Below, one piece after another: positions 9,287 through 17,258 of a DNA stretch of 64,000 nt (position 1 is the first letter of the stretch; each line of letters begins with the position of its first letter). A program made the position numbers and the translations under genes. The notes under the pieces were generated by a model. The model was not told the origin of the DNA. It did not search any database and saw nothing but the letters and a program-made list of their open reading frames with translations. The DNA lies in assembly GCF_023887685.1 (NCBI RefSeq), contig NZ_JAMWMR010000008.1, positions 124,001 to 188,000 of the forward strand, read 5' to 3'. The stretch comes from Streptomyces macrolidinus (GTDB taxonomy: Bacteria; Actinomycetota; Actinomycetes; Streptomycetales; Streptomycetaceae).

Positions 9287-9922
9287 ATGCAGATCGCCAT
9301 CGTCCTCTACGACCGTTTCACCGCCCTGGACGCCGTCGGCCCCTACGAGACCCTCGGCCGCCTCCCCGACGCGGAGACCGTCTTCGTCGCCGAGCAGGCC
9401 GGACCCGTACGCACCGACACCGGAGCCCTCGCGCTCACCGCCGACCGGACCCTGGCCGAGGTGCGAAGCCCCGACATCGTGGTCGTCCCCGGCGGCCCCG
9501 GCCAGATCCCGCAGACGGAGAACCCCGTACTCCTCGACTGGCTGTGCGCCGCTGACGCCACCAGCACCTGGACGACGTCCGTGTGCACCGGCTCCCTGCT
9601 GCTGGCCGCCGCCGGGCTGCTCCAGGGCCGCCGCGCCACCTCGCACTGGCTGGCCCTGGACGCTCTGACCGGGTTCGGCGCCGAACCGACGGGCGAGCGC
9701 GTCGTGTTCGACGGCAAGTACGTCACCGCGGCCGGTGTCTCCGCCGGCATCGACATGGGGCTGACCCTGCTCGGCCGGATCGCGGGCGACGAACACGCCC
9801 AGGCCGTACAGCTCTTGACCGAGTACGACCCGCAACCGCCCTACGACGCGGGGTCCCCGCTGAAGGCGCCCGCCCACCTCGTGGAGGAGTTCCGCACCAA
9901 GAGCCGCTTCAGCCTGGCGTAG
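9287..9922 (+). CDS. DJ-1/PfpI family protein (isonitrile-hydratase-like)
   Basis: A 211-residue single-domain DJ-1/PfpI protein. The conserved nucleophile is C100 in VCTGS, followed by RRATSHW and a VSAGIDMG segment typical of the InhA/isocyanide-hydratase branch and of GlxA N-terminal domains. Homologues include isonitrile hydratase and glyoxalase-like enzymes; the substrate here is not known. AAGGGAAG precedes the ATG. It probably shares a transcript with the regulator upstream. Its last 14 bp overlap the end of the oppositely oriented enoyl-CoA hydratase gene. Confidence 0.85.
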   Translation: MQIAIVLYDRFTALDAVGPYETLGRLPDAETVFVAEQAGPVRTDTGALALTADRTLAEVRSPDIVVVPGGPGQIPQTENPVLLDWLCAADATSTWTTSVCTGSLLLAAAGLLQGRRATSHWLALDALTGFGAEPTGERVVFDGKYVTAAGVSAGIDMGLTLLGRIAGDEHAQAVQLLTEYDPQPPYDAGSPLKAPAHLVEEFRTKSRFSLA

Positions 9923-10658
9923 TCCAGGTGAACCGCGGCTGCCTGCGCTCGAGGAACGCGGCGACGCCCTCCGCGGCATCGCCGCTGCCGCGCGCCTTCT
10001 CGGCCCAGTACGCGTCCCGGTCCGTCCGCCCGTTCGCGAACTCCTTGGTCGCCGCCTGGGCCAGCAGGGAGCGCGAGCCCAGCAGGCGCGTGAACTCCGC
10101 CACCCGCTTGCCGAGTTCGCCCTCCGGCAGTACCTCCTCGACCAGCCCCGTACGCAGGGCCCGCGCGGCGTCGATCAACTCGCCCGAGAACAGGAGGTAC
10201 TTGGTGGTGCCGGGGCCCACCAGCGAGGCCAGCCGCCGGGTGGAGGAGGCCGGGTAGACGATCCCCAGCTTGGCCGGGGTCACCCCGAACAGCGCGCCCT
10301 CCTCCGCGAACCGCAGATCGCACGCCGCCGCCAACTGCACGCCGCCGCCCACACAATGACCGCGCACGGCCGCCAGCGTCGGCTTCGGGAACACGGCCAG
10401 CGCCTCCTCGGCCCGTACGGCCAGCGCCTGCGCCGCTGTCGGCGACGCGCGCAGCGTGGAGATGTCGGCGCCCGCGCAGAACGTCCCGCCCTCCCCGGTG
10501 AGCACCAGCACCCGTACGTCCGGATCGGCGGCCAGCGCGTCGAGCAGGGGCGGCAGGGCCTCCCACATGCCGGCCGTCATGGCGTTCCGCTTGGCCGGGT
10601 GGTGGATGACGACGGTCGCGACCCCGTCGGTGACGCTGTGCGGCAACTGCGGCTCCAT
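9909..10658 (-). CDS. Enoyl-CoA hydratase/isomerase family protein
   Basis: 249 residues, crotonase superfamily. It shows the N-terminal HPAKRNAM segment, the oxyanion-hole regions (GEGGTFCAGADIS and GHCVGGGVQLAAACDLRFA) and the C-terminal helical trimerisation part. Members hydrate or isomerise acyl-CoA thioesters in fatty-acid or aromatic-acid breakdown; the acyl specificity is not readable. The start at 10658 fits homologous N-termini; the longer open frame to 10733 begins with low-complexity sequence. It converges with and overlaps the DJ-1 gene by 14 bp. Confidence 0.88.
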   Translation of the reverse strand: MEPQLPHSVTDGVATVVIHHPAKRNAMTAGMWEALPPLLDALAADPDVRVLVLTGEGGTFCAGADISTLRASPTAAQALAVRAEEALAVFPKPTLAAVRGHCVGGGVQLAAACDLRFAEEGALFGVTPAKLGIVYPASSTRRLASLVGPGTTKYLLFSGELIDAARALRTGLVEEVLPEGELGKRVAEFTRLLGSRSLLAQAATKEFANGRTDRDAYWAEKARGSGDAAEGVAAFLERRQPRFTWTTPG

Positions 10659-10879
10659 GGGCCGGATGCTATCCGTACGCCCCGGGCCGTACGGGACGGG
10701 GGCGACGGGACCGGGGACCCCGAAGCCGTACAACCCGAAGAGTTCCGAAGGCGAAGCAAGGGGAACAGGAACGGTCGTACGAGCGACCGTGTCATGCGTC
10801 GACGGTCAGATGTCGTCGATACCTGCCGATTTGTGTTCAGTCATACGGTGCGGAGCAGTGCGTTCCCAACACTCGATGC

Positions 10880-11425
10880 GTGGTGACAATCGAGCGCAAG
10901 GGTGGCGACCGGACGATGGAGAGCCAAGGGGGAGGGTCCGGCCCACGCCCTGACAGCGGCGGGAACGTACCGGGCGACGGCAGACCAGCGGGGCCGCTGC
11001 CGTACGAGGGCGTCTGGCGGTTCACCGCCGCGGCCGTGGACGCCTCGGTGCCGCAGGCGCGGCATGCCGTCCGTGATCTGCTCGGCCGCCAGGGCGTGCC
11101 CGCCTCGGACGACACCGTGCAGGCGCTGCTGCTGATCGTCTCCGAGCTGGTCACCAACGCCGTCCGGCACGCGGCGCTGCTGTCGCCGATGCTCGCCGTG
11201 GAGGTCGCCGTCGGGCCCGAGTGGGTGCGGGTGGCGGTGGAGGACAGCCATCCCTACCGCCCCAGCGCCCTGGAGGCCGACCACGGTCAGACCGGCGGCC
11301 GGGGGCTGCTCCTGGTGCGAGAGATCACCAAGGAGGCGGGAGGGGCGTGCCATGTGGAGCACACGGCGAGCGGCGGGAAGGTGATCTGGGCCGCCCTGCC
11401 GCTGAAACCCGTATGGGCGGGCTGA
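10880..11425 (+). CDS. HATPase_c anti-sigma-factor-like ATP-binding protein
   Basis: About 181 residues. After a disordered Gly/Pro-rich N-terminus (1-45) comes a single GHKL ATPase domain like RsbW/SpoIIAB: N-box LLLIVSELVTNAVRHA, G1-like VEDSHP and G2 GGRGLLLVREI. Streptomyces has many such proteins; those studied act as anti-sigma or anti-anti-sigma switch kinases, but no sigma or antagonist gene is adjacent. The start is uncertain: GTG 10880 gives the full frame but has no Shine-Dalgarno, while ATG 10916 is an internal alternative. Confidence 0.8.
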   Translation: MVTIERKGGDRTMESQGGGSGPRPDSGGNVPGDGRPAGPLPYEGVWRFTAAAVDASVPQARHAVRDLLGRQGVPASDDTVQALLLIVSELVTNAVRHAALLSPMLAVEVAVGPEWVRVAVEDSHPYRPSALEADHGQTGGRGLLLVREITKEAGGACHVEHTASGGKVIWAALPLKPVWAG

Positions 11426-11435
11426 GTTCACCGAA

Positions 11436-11480
11436 CCCGTAGGGACGGACGAGCCCGTAGGGACGGACGAGCCCGTAGGG
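11436..11480. repeat. 18-bp tandem repeat, 2.5 copies
   Basis: The unit cccgtagggacggacgag occurs twice perfectly and then as a half unit, directly after the stop of the ATPase gene. The ggacgg/ccgtcc words recur in the following hairpin, so the block may form alternative secondary structures. Confidence 0.8.
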
Positions 11481-11528
11481 GCCGATGGGTCCGTCCGTAG
11501 GGACCAGATGCGTCTCGTGGGGACCAGC

Positions 11529-11563
11529 GGGGTCCGTCCGGCCGCGCGGGCCGGACGGACCCC
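11529..11563. terminator. Bidirectional terminator hairpin before idi
   Basis: A 15-bp perfect GC-rich stem (11529-11543 with 11549-11563) closes a 5-nt loop. It lies between the rightward ATPase gene (ends 11425) and the end of leftward idi (11568), so it can stop both transcripts. Confidence 0.8.
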
Positions 11564-11567
11564 TGGT

Positions 11568-12161
11568 TCACCAGCCCGCCGACGTACCCGTCAGCTCCCG
11601 GACCGCGGGCCGCGCCGCGTCCAGGACCGTCATGAACCACGCCGAGAAGGTGTCCTTCGCGTGCCGCTCCGCCAGCTCCTCCGGCGTCACGAAGGCCGTC
11701 GCGGCGACCTCCTCCGGGTCGGGGTGCACGGTGGACTGCACCAGCCCCACGAACAGGTGGTTGAACTCCTGCTCCACCAGGCCCGAGGCCGGGTCCGGGT
11801 GGTTGTAGCGGACCGTGCCCGCCTCGGCGAGCAGCGAGGGGGAGACCCCCAGCTCCTCGTACGTCCGCCGGGCCGCCGCCGCGAACGGGGCCTCGCCCGG
11901 GTAGGGGTGGCCGCAGCAGGTGTTCGACCAGACACCGGGGGAGTGGTACTTGCCCAGCGCCCGCTGCTGCAACAGCAGACGGCCCTGCTCGTCGAAGAGG
12001 AACACGGAGAACGCCCGGTGCAGTTGGCCCGGCGCCTGATGGGCGGTGAGCTTCTCCGCGGTGCCGATCGTGGTGCCGTTCTCGTCGACGAGCTCCAGCA
12101 AGATGGCTTCGGCGTTGCCGTTCGACGCACGGTTCGTCGCAGTGGCAGGTGTGATCGGCAT
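11568..12161 (-). CDS. idi: Isopentenyl-diphosphate delta-isomerase, type I
   Basis: A 197-residue Nudix-fold enzyme interconverting IPP and DMAPP. The active-site signature SNTCCGHPYPGE carries the catalytic cysteine, and RRTYEELG is the Nudix helix with the metal-binding glutamates. Start ATG 12161 is preceded by GAAGGA; the longer frame to 12176 would bury this site. It lies 142 bp downstream of galE on the same strand. The MEP genes ispG and dxs are 18 kb away in the hopanoid operon, so idi is physically separate but serves the same precursor pool. Confidence 0.95.
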   Translation of the reverse strand: MPITPATATNRASNGNAEAILLELVDENGTTIGTAEKLTAHQAPGQLHRAFSVFLFDEQGRLLLQQRALGKYHSPGVWSNTCCGHPYPGEAPFAAAARRTYEELGVSPSLLAEAGTVRYNHPDPASGLVEQEFNHLFVGLVQSTVHPDPEEVAATAFVTPEELAERHAKDTFSAWFMTVLDAARPAVRELTGTSAGW

Positions 12162-12302
12162 ACCCATCCTTCGCATCGGTTGTTCAGCCCCAAGTCTGCC
12201 GTACGGATCGTCGGCTGTTCGATCTTGCCCTGCGCCTCGGGCGGGGAATCCCGCCGCCGTGTTCCGATCACGGGTCCTCCCGCCGGTCAGGGGTGCTCCC
12301 GG

Positions 12303-13283
12303 TCAGGCGCGACGGGCCTCTGGGTGGTGCAGCAGCCAGCCCTGCCAGGCCGACTCCACCATGTCGCGCAGCCCGCGCCGCGCGCTCCAGCCCAGCTCCC
12401 GCTCGGCCAGCGCGGCCGACGCGACCGCGCGCGGCGCGTCACCGGGCCTGCGCGGCTCGACGATCGCGGGCGTGGGATCCCCGGTCACGTCGCCGATGAG
12501 GGTGACGAGTTCACGGACCGACACGCCTTCGCCGCGGCCGATGTTCACGGTCAGATCGCCGTCCGCGCCCCCGGCCAGCCGCCGGGCCGCCGCGAGGTGC
12601 GCGTCGGCGAGGTCGGCGACATGGATGTAGTCACGGACACAGGTGCCGTCCGGCGTCGGGTAGTCGGCGCCGAAGATCCGCGGGGCCTCGCCCCGGGTCA
12701 GCCGGTCGAAGACCATCGGTACGACGTTGAAGACACCGGTGTCGGCCAGCTCCGGCTCGGCCGCGCCCGCGACGTTGAAGTAGCGCAGGCACACGGTCGC
12801 GATGCCGTGCGCCCGGCCCGCCGCCCGGACCAGCCACTCGCCCGCGAGCTTCGTCTCGCCGTACGGGTTCACCGGGGCACAGGGCGTCCGCTCCGTGATG
12901 GTGTCCACGTCGGGGTTGCCGTAGACGGCCGCGGACGAGGAGAACAGGAACCGCTGGACACCGGCCTCCGCGACGGCGTTCAGCAGTGTCGCGAGTCCGC
13001 CCACGTTCTCCTGGTAGTAGCGCGTCGGCTGGGCCACCGACTCGCCGACCTGCTTGCGCGCGGCGAGGTGGACCACCCCGGTCACCGCGTGCTCCGCGAA
13101 GACCCGCTTCAGCAGCTCACCGTCCAGCGTGGAACCGTGGACGAGCGGAATGCCGGCCGGAAGCCGCGTGCGCGCCCCGGCCGAGAGGTCGTCCAGGACG
13201 AGGACGCGCTCACCGTCCGCGGCCATCGCCCGCGCCACGTGTGACCCGATGTATCCGGCCCCGCCGGTGATCAGCCATGTCAT
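12303..13283 (-). CDS. galE: UDP-glucose 4-epimerase (extended SDR)
   Basis: 326 residues. NAD-binding GGAGYIGSH at residues 7-15, catalytic serine region FSSSAAVYG, the Y-x3-K pair in NPYGETK, and the RYFNVAGA segment all match GalE, which interconverts UDP-glucose and UDP-galactose (or the N-acetyl forms). Start ATG 13283 gives the canonical MTWLITGG beginning; the open frame to 13577 is not coding-like. It diverges from the CDP-alcohol phosphotransferase locus and could supply a nucleotide sugar to it, though that is inference. Confidence 0.92.
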   Translation of the reverse strand: MTWLITGGAGYIGSHVARAMAADGERVLVLDDLSAGARTRLPAGIPLVHGSTLDGELLKRVFAEHAVTGVVHLAARKQVGESVAQPTRYYQENVGGLATLLNAVAEAGVQRFLFSSSAAVYGNPDVDTITERTPCAPVNPYGETKLAGEWLVRAAGRAHGIATVCLRYFNVAGAAEPELADTGVFNVVPMVFDRLTRGEAPRIFGADYPTPDGTCVRDYIHVADLADAHLAAARRLAGGADGDLTVNIGRGEGVSVRELVTLIGDVTGDPTPAIVEPRRPGDAPRAVASAALAERELGWSARRGLRDMVESAWQGWLLHHPEARRA

Positions 13284-13624
13284 GGCCCCCCACCCTATGC
13301 CCGCGCGGTGAACAACAGTCGTCGTCCATACGTCCCCGTCCTGTGCTGTGACACCTCCCACACGCGACCGATGTGTAGGCGTAATGCGACGAATAGGCGG
13401 ATATGGGCGCGCAGTTTGGAGCGTGCCCCTTCGATCCCCGATGATGATCGCGGCGGCGGCCCCGCGGACGGCGTCGACATCAGCCCGTGAACGGTCGGTG
13501 AATTCCGGCCTCCAGGCATCCGATAGCCTCTGCCGACATGCCGCCCCTGGCCTGTGCCCCGGGTGTCCGCACCACATACAAGACCGGCGCCCGCGCGTGC
13601 CGGGCCTTAAGGGAGTGAGTTCGT
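13284..13624. other. Divergent intergenic region galE / polyol-phosphate locus
   Basis: About 340 bp with no supported gene. Frames that stay open here are shadows or extensions of galE and the downstream protein. On the minus strand TGTCACA occurs upstream of galE (13344-13350), but the CGTC element is missing at 16 nt, so I do not call an ECF41 promoter. AAGGGAG at 13609-13615 is the probable ribosome site of the downstream CTG-start gene. Confidence 0.5.
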
Positions 13625-15457
13625 CTGTCGACCGCCATCCTCACCGGACAGCCGGTCCCCGGATCGTCGCTCGAGGGCGATCTGCGGTCGCTCGGCTTCG
13701 ACGTGCGGGTCGCCACCGACGCCGGTGACACCGAGACGCTCCTCGCGGTCGTACCGGCGGACCAGCGGGTCGCGCTCGTCGACGCCCGATTCGTGGGCCA
13801 TCCGCACGCGCTGCGCCTCGGCCTCACCGACCCCCGCTTCCCGGCCGCCGCCCTGCCCGGCGCCGTCACCGCCCAGCCCGCGGCCCGCCAGGCGCTCACC
13901 CGCGCCCTCGCCCGAGAGCACTCCGCGGTGACCGACCAGGCGTCCGCCACGACCACCGCCGTGGTCGGGCAGACCGGCACCGGCAGCCTCGCCGAACGCA
14001 TCACCGCGGCGCTCGACTCCGACGGCGTCCCGGTCCACCGCCCCGAACTCGGCACCCTGGTCGCCACCGTCCCCGCCGACCCCCAGGCCCGCAACGAAGC
14101 CCGGCAGGCGGTCGCCGCCGTCGACGACGAGGCCGTCCGGCTGCGCAGCGCCGTCAAGGCCCGCGACGGCTTCTTCACCACGCACTGCATCAGCCCGTAC
14201 TCGCGCTACATCGCCCGCTGGTGCGCCCGCCGCGGTCTGACCCCCAACCAGGTCACCACCGCCTCGCTGCTCACCGCCCTGATCGCGGCGGGCAGCGCGG
14301 CCACCGGCACCCGCGGCGGCTTCGTGGCCGCGGGCATCCTGCTGATCCTCTCCTTCGTCCTCGACTGCACCGACGGTCAGCTCGCCCGCTACTCGCTCCA
14401 GTACTCCACGCTCGGCGCCTGGCTCGACGCCACCTTCGACCGCGCCAAGGAGTACGCCTACTACGCCGGTCTCGCCCTCGGCGCGGCCCGCGGCGGCGAC
14501 GACGTATGGGCGCTCGCCCTCGGCGCGATGGTCCTGCAGACCTGCCGCCACGTCGTCGACTTCGCCTTCAACGAGGCGAACCACGACGCGACCGCCAACA
14601 CCAGCCCCACCGCCGCCCTGTCGGGCCGCCTCGACAGCGTCGGCTGGACGGTCTGGGCGCGCCGCATGATCGTCCTGCCGATCGGTGAACGCTGGGCCAT
14701 GATCGCCGTGCTGACGGCGCTCACCACCCCGCGGATCACGTTCGTCGTGCTGCTCATCGGCTGCGCCTTCGCCGCCGCCTACACCACGGCGGGGCGCGTC
14801 CTGCGCTCCCTCACCCGCCGCGCCACGCGCACCGACCGCGCGGCGCGGGCCCTGAAGGACCTGACGGACAGCGGTCCGCTCGCCGAACTGCTCGTCCGTG
14901 TCATGCCCGGCAACTCTCGTGTGACGGCGCATTTCAGCGCCGCCGTCGGCGCCGTCCTCGTCACCCTCTCCGCCTGGCTGTGGGGCGCGGGCTGGCAGGT
15001 CGTCCTCTGCGCGGCCGTCTACGTCCTGCTGTCGGCCGCAGCGGTCGGACACCCCCTCAAGGGCGCCCTCGACTGGCTGGTCCCCCCGTTCTTCCGCGCC
15101 GCCGAGTACGGCACGGTCCTGATCCTCGCGGCCAAGGCGGGCGGAAACGGCGTACTGCCGGCGGCATTCGGGCTGGTCGCGGCCGTCGCCTACCATCACT
15201 ACGACACGGTGTACCGCATCCGCGGAGACGCCGGCGCGCCGCCGTCCTGGCTGGTGCGCAGCATCGGGGGACACGAAGGCCGGACGCTGCTTGTCGCCGT
15301 CCTGGCCACGCTGCTCACAGCGGCACTGTTCAAGCTCGCGCTCACGGCGCTCGCCGTCTGCGTGGCCCTGCTGGTGCTCGGTGAGAGCATCCGCTTCTGG
15401 GTCGCCGCCCACAAGGGTGGCGCACCCGCCGTACACGATGAAGGAGAACCCGCATGA
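13625..15457 (+). CDS. DUF5941 / CDP-alcohol phosphatidyltransferase family protein
   Basis: About 610 residues. The N-terminal ~170 residues are a soluble domain with internal alternating fold text; from about residue 185 follows a membrane CDP-alcohol phosphotransferase domain with the complete motif D247-x2-D250-G-x2-A-R-x8-G264-x3-D268-x3-D272, then a long hydrophobic C-terminal part with several helices (DUF5941 type). Such enzymes move a phospho-alcohol from a CDP-activated donor to an acceptor hydroxyl in the membrane. Coding character begins before the first GTG in frame (13703). The only start just after AAGGGAG is CTG 13625, giving STAILTGQ. It overlaps the next gene by 4 bp. Confidence 0.85.
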   Translation: MSTAILTGQPVPGSSLEGDLRSLGFDVRVATDAGDTETLLAVVPADQRVALVDARFVGHPHALRLGLTDPRFPAAALPGAVTAQPAARQALTRALAREHSAVTDQASATTTAVVGQTGTGSLAERITAALDSDGVPVHRPELGTLVATVPADPQARNEARQAVAAVDDEAVRLRSAVKARDGFFTTHCISPYSRYIARWCARRGLTPNQVTTASLLTALIAAGSAATGTRGGFVAAGILLILSFVLDCTDGQLARYSLQYSTLGAWLDATFDRAKEYAYYAGLALGAARGGDDVWALALGAMVLQTCRHVVDFAFNEANHDATANTSPTAALSGRLDSVGWTVWARRMIVLPIGERWAMIAVLTALTTPRITFVVLLIGCAFAAAYTTAGRVLRSLTRRATRTDRAARALKDLTDSGPLAELLVRVMPGNSRVTAHFSAAVGAVLVTLSAWLWGAGWQVVLCAAVYVLLSAAAVGHPLKGALDWLVPPFFRAAEYGTVLILAAKAGGNGVLPAAFGLVAAVAYHHYDTVYRIRGDAGAPPSWLVRSIGGHEGRTLLVAVLATLLTAALFKLALTALAVCVALLVLGESIRFWVAAHKGGAPAVHDEGEPA

Positions 15458-16206
15458 TCGGCCTCGTGCTGGCGGCCGGCGCCGGACGGCGCCTGCGCCC
15501 CTACACCGACACCCTGCCCAAGGCGCTGGTGCCGGTGGGGCCCGAGGGCGACGAGGAGAGCCTCACGGTCCTCGACCTGACCCTCGGCAACTTCGCCGAG
15601 GTGGGCCTGACCGAGGTCGGGATCATCGTCGGCTACCGCAAGGAGGCCGTCTACGAGCGCAAGGAGGCCCTGGAGCAGAAGTACGGCCTCAAGCTGACGC
15701 TCATCGACAACGACAAGGCCGAGGAGTGGAACAACGCCTACTCCCTGTGGTGCGGTCGTGACGCCCTCAAGGACGGCGTGATCCTCGCCAACGGCGACAC
15801 CGTCCACCCGGTCTCCGTCGAGAAGACGCTGCTCGCCGCCCGCGGCGACGGCAAGAAGATCATCCTCGCCCTCGACACGGTGAAGAACCTCGCCGACGAG
15901 GAGATGAAGGTCGTCGTGGACCCCGCCAAGGGCGTGCAGAGGATCACCAAGCTGATGGAGCCCTCCGAGGCCACCGGCGAGTACATCGGCGTCACCCTCA
16001 TCGAGGGCGAGGCCGCCGCGGAGCTGGCCGACGCGCTGAAGACCACCTTCGAGCGCGACCCCCAGCTCTACTACGAGGACGGCTACCAGGAGCTGGTCAA
16101 CCGCGGCTTCACGATCGACGTGGCGCCGATCGGCGAGGTGAAGTGGGTCGAGATCGACAACCACGACGACCTCGCCAAGGGCCGGGAGATCGCGTGCCAG
16201 TACTGA
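15454..16206 (+). CDS. Sugar/polyol-phosphate nucleotidyltransferase (LicC/IPCT-like)
   Basis: 250 residues, one nucleotidyltransferase domain. The N-terminal signature LVLAAGAGRRLRPYTDTLPK is the nucleotide-binding loop with catalytic Arg and Lys. NNAYSLW and LANGDTVH resemble CTP-using members such as LicC and inositol-1-phosphate cytidylyltransferase. The likely job is to activate an alcohol or polyol phosphate as its CDP derivative for the adjacent CDP-alcohol phosphotransferases. CTP versus other NTPs is inference from motif and context. ATGA overlap with the upstream stop and AAGGAG indicate translational coupling. Confidence 0.82.
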   Translation: MIGLVLAAGAGRRLRPYTDTLPKALVPVGPEGDEESLTVLDLTLGNFAEVGLTEVGIIVGYRKEAVYERKEALEQKYGLKLTLIDNDKAEEWNNAYSLWCGRDALKDGVILANGDTVHPVSVEKTLLAARGDGKKIILALDTVKNLADEEMKVVVDPAKGVQRITKLMEPSEATGEYIGVTLIEGEAAAELADALKTTFERDPQLYYEDGYQELVNRGFTIDVAPIGEVKWVEIDNHDDLAKGREIACQY

Positions 16207-17258
16207 CGAGGCTGATCCCCTCGCCGGTCGTGGTCGACATCCGGCCGAAGGCGCTCGATGATCTGGCGACGATCCTGTCCGACCAGCGCATCGCGCCCTC
16301 CGGCCGGCTGGCCTTCGCGATCAGTGGGGGGTCCGGCCGGGTGCTGCGCGAGCGGTTCGCCCCGGCGTTCCCGCGGGCCGACTGGTTCGAGGACGCCGAC
16401 GGGACCATCGACGGCGCGGTCAAGCTCGCCGACTCCATCAAGAAGGCCGGCCGCTACGACGCGGTCATCGGCCTCGGTGGCGGCAAGATCATCGACTGCG
16501 CCAAGTACGCCGCCGCGCGAGTGGGCCTGCCGCTCGTCGCCGTGGCCACCAACCTGGCCAACGACGGCCTGTGCTCGCCCGTCGCGACGCTCGACAACGA
16601 CGCGGGCCGCGGCTCCTACGGTGTGCCGAACCCGATCGGCATCATCATCGACCTCGATGTGATCCGCGCGGCCCCGCCCAAGTTCGTACGCGCGGGCATC
16701 GGCGACGTGATCTGCAAGATCTCCGCCGTCGCCGACTGGGAGCTGTCGCACCGTGAGAACGGCGAGCAGATCGACGGTCTCGCCGCCGCGATGGCCCGGC
16801 AGGCCGCCGAGGCGGTCCTGCGCCACCCCGGTGGCGTCAACGATGACAGGTTCCTGACGACACTGGCCGAGTCCCTGGTGCTGTGCGGCATCTCGATGTC
16901 CGTCGCCGGTGACAGCCGTCCGGCCTCGGGCGCCTGCCACGAGATCAGCCACGCCTTCGACCTGACCTTCCCCAAGCGCGCGGCGCTCCACGGCGAGCAG
17001 TGCGGCCTCGGCGGCGTGTTCGCGACGTTCCTCAGGGGCGACCGGGAGACCGCGGGCCGGATGGCCGACGTACTGCGCCGCCACGGCCTGCCCGTCCTGC
17101 CGGACGACATCGGGTTCTCCGTGGACGAGTTCGTCAAGGTCGTGGAGTTCGCTCCGCAGACCAGGCCCGGCCGCTACACGATCCTCGAACACCTCGACCT
17201 GAAGACCAACCAGATCAAGGACGCATACGCCGACTATGTCAAGGCCATCGGTAGCTGA
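16194..17258 (+). CDS. Glycerol-1-phosphate dehydrogenase-like (AraM/EgsA) alcohol dehydrogenase
   Basis: 354 residues, iron/zinc-dependent dehydrogenase fold related to 3-dehydroquinate synthase. GLGGGKIIDCAKYAA binds the dinucleotide phosphate, VATNLANDGLCSP corresponds to the substrate loop of G1P dehydrogenases, and metal-ligand histidines appear in ACHEISHAF and ALHGEQCGLG. Family members reduce dihydroxyacetone phosphate to sn-glycerol-1-phosphate in archaea and, as AraM/EgsA, in Bacillus. Whether this enzyme makes G1P or another polyol phosphate is open. GTG 16194 follows GGGAG by 5 nt and overlaps the preceding gene by 13 bp. Confidence 0.82.
   Translation: MPVLTRLIPSPVVVDIRPKALDDLATILSDQRIAPSGRLAFAISGGSGRVLRERFAPAFPRADWFEDADGTIDGAVKLADSIKKAGRYDAVIGLGGGKIIDCAKYAAARVGLPLVAVATNLANDGLCSPVATLDNDAGRGSYGVPNPIGIIIDLDVIRAAPPKFVRAGIGDVICKISAVADWELSHRENGEQIDGLAAAMARQAAEAVLRHPGGVNDDRFLTTLAESLVLCGISMSVAGDSRPASGACHEISHAFDLTFPKRAALHGEQCGLGGVFATFLRGDRETAGRMADVLRRHGLPVLPDDIGFSVDEFVKVVEFAPQTRPGRYTILEHLDLKTNQIKDAYADYVKAIGS

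Noticed and set aside
12046..12630. 194-aa plus-strand frame across the idi-galE gap
   Set aside because: Mostly antisense to idi and galE, no ribosome site or recognisable domain.
13344..13350. TGTCACA on the minus strand upstream of galE as a fourth ECF41 promoter
   Set aside because: No CGTC 16-17 nt downstream; the nearest match is CGTA at 14 nt.
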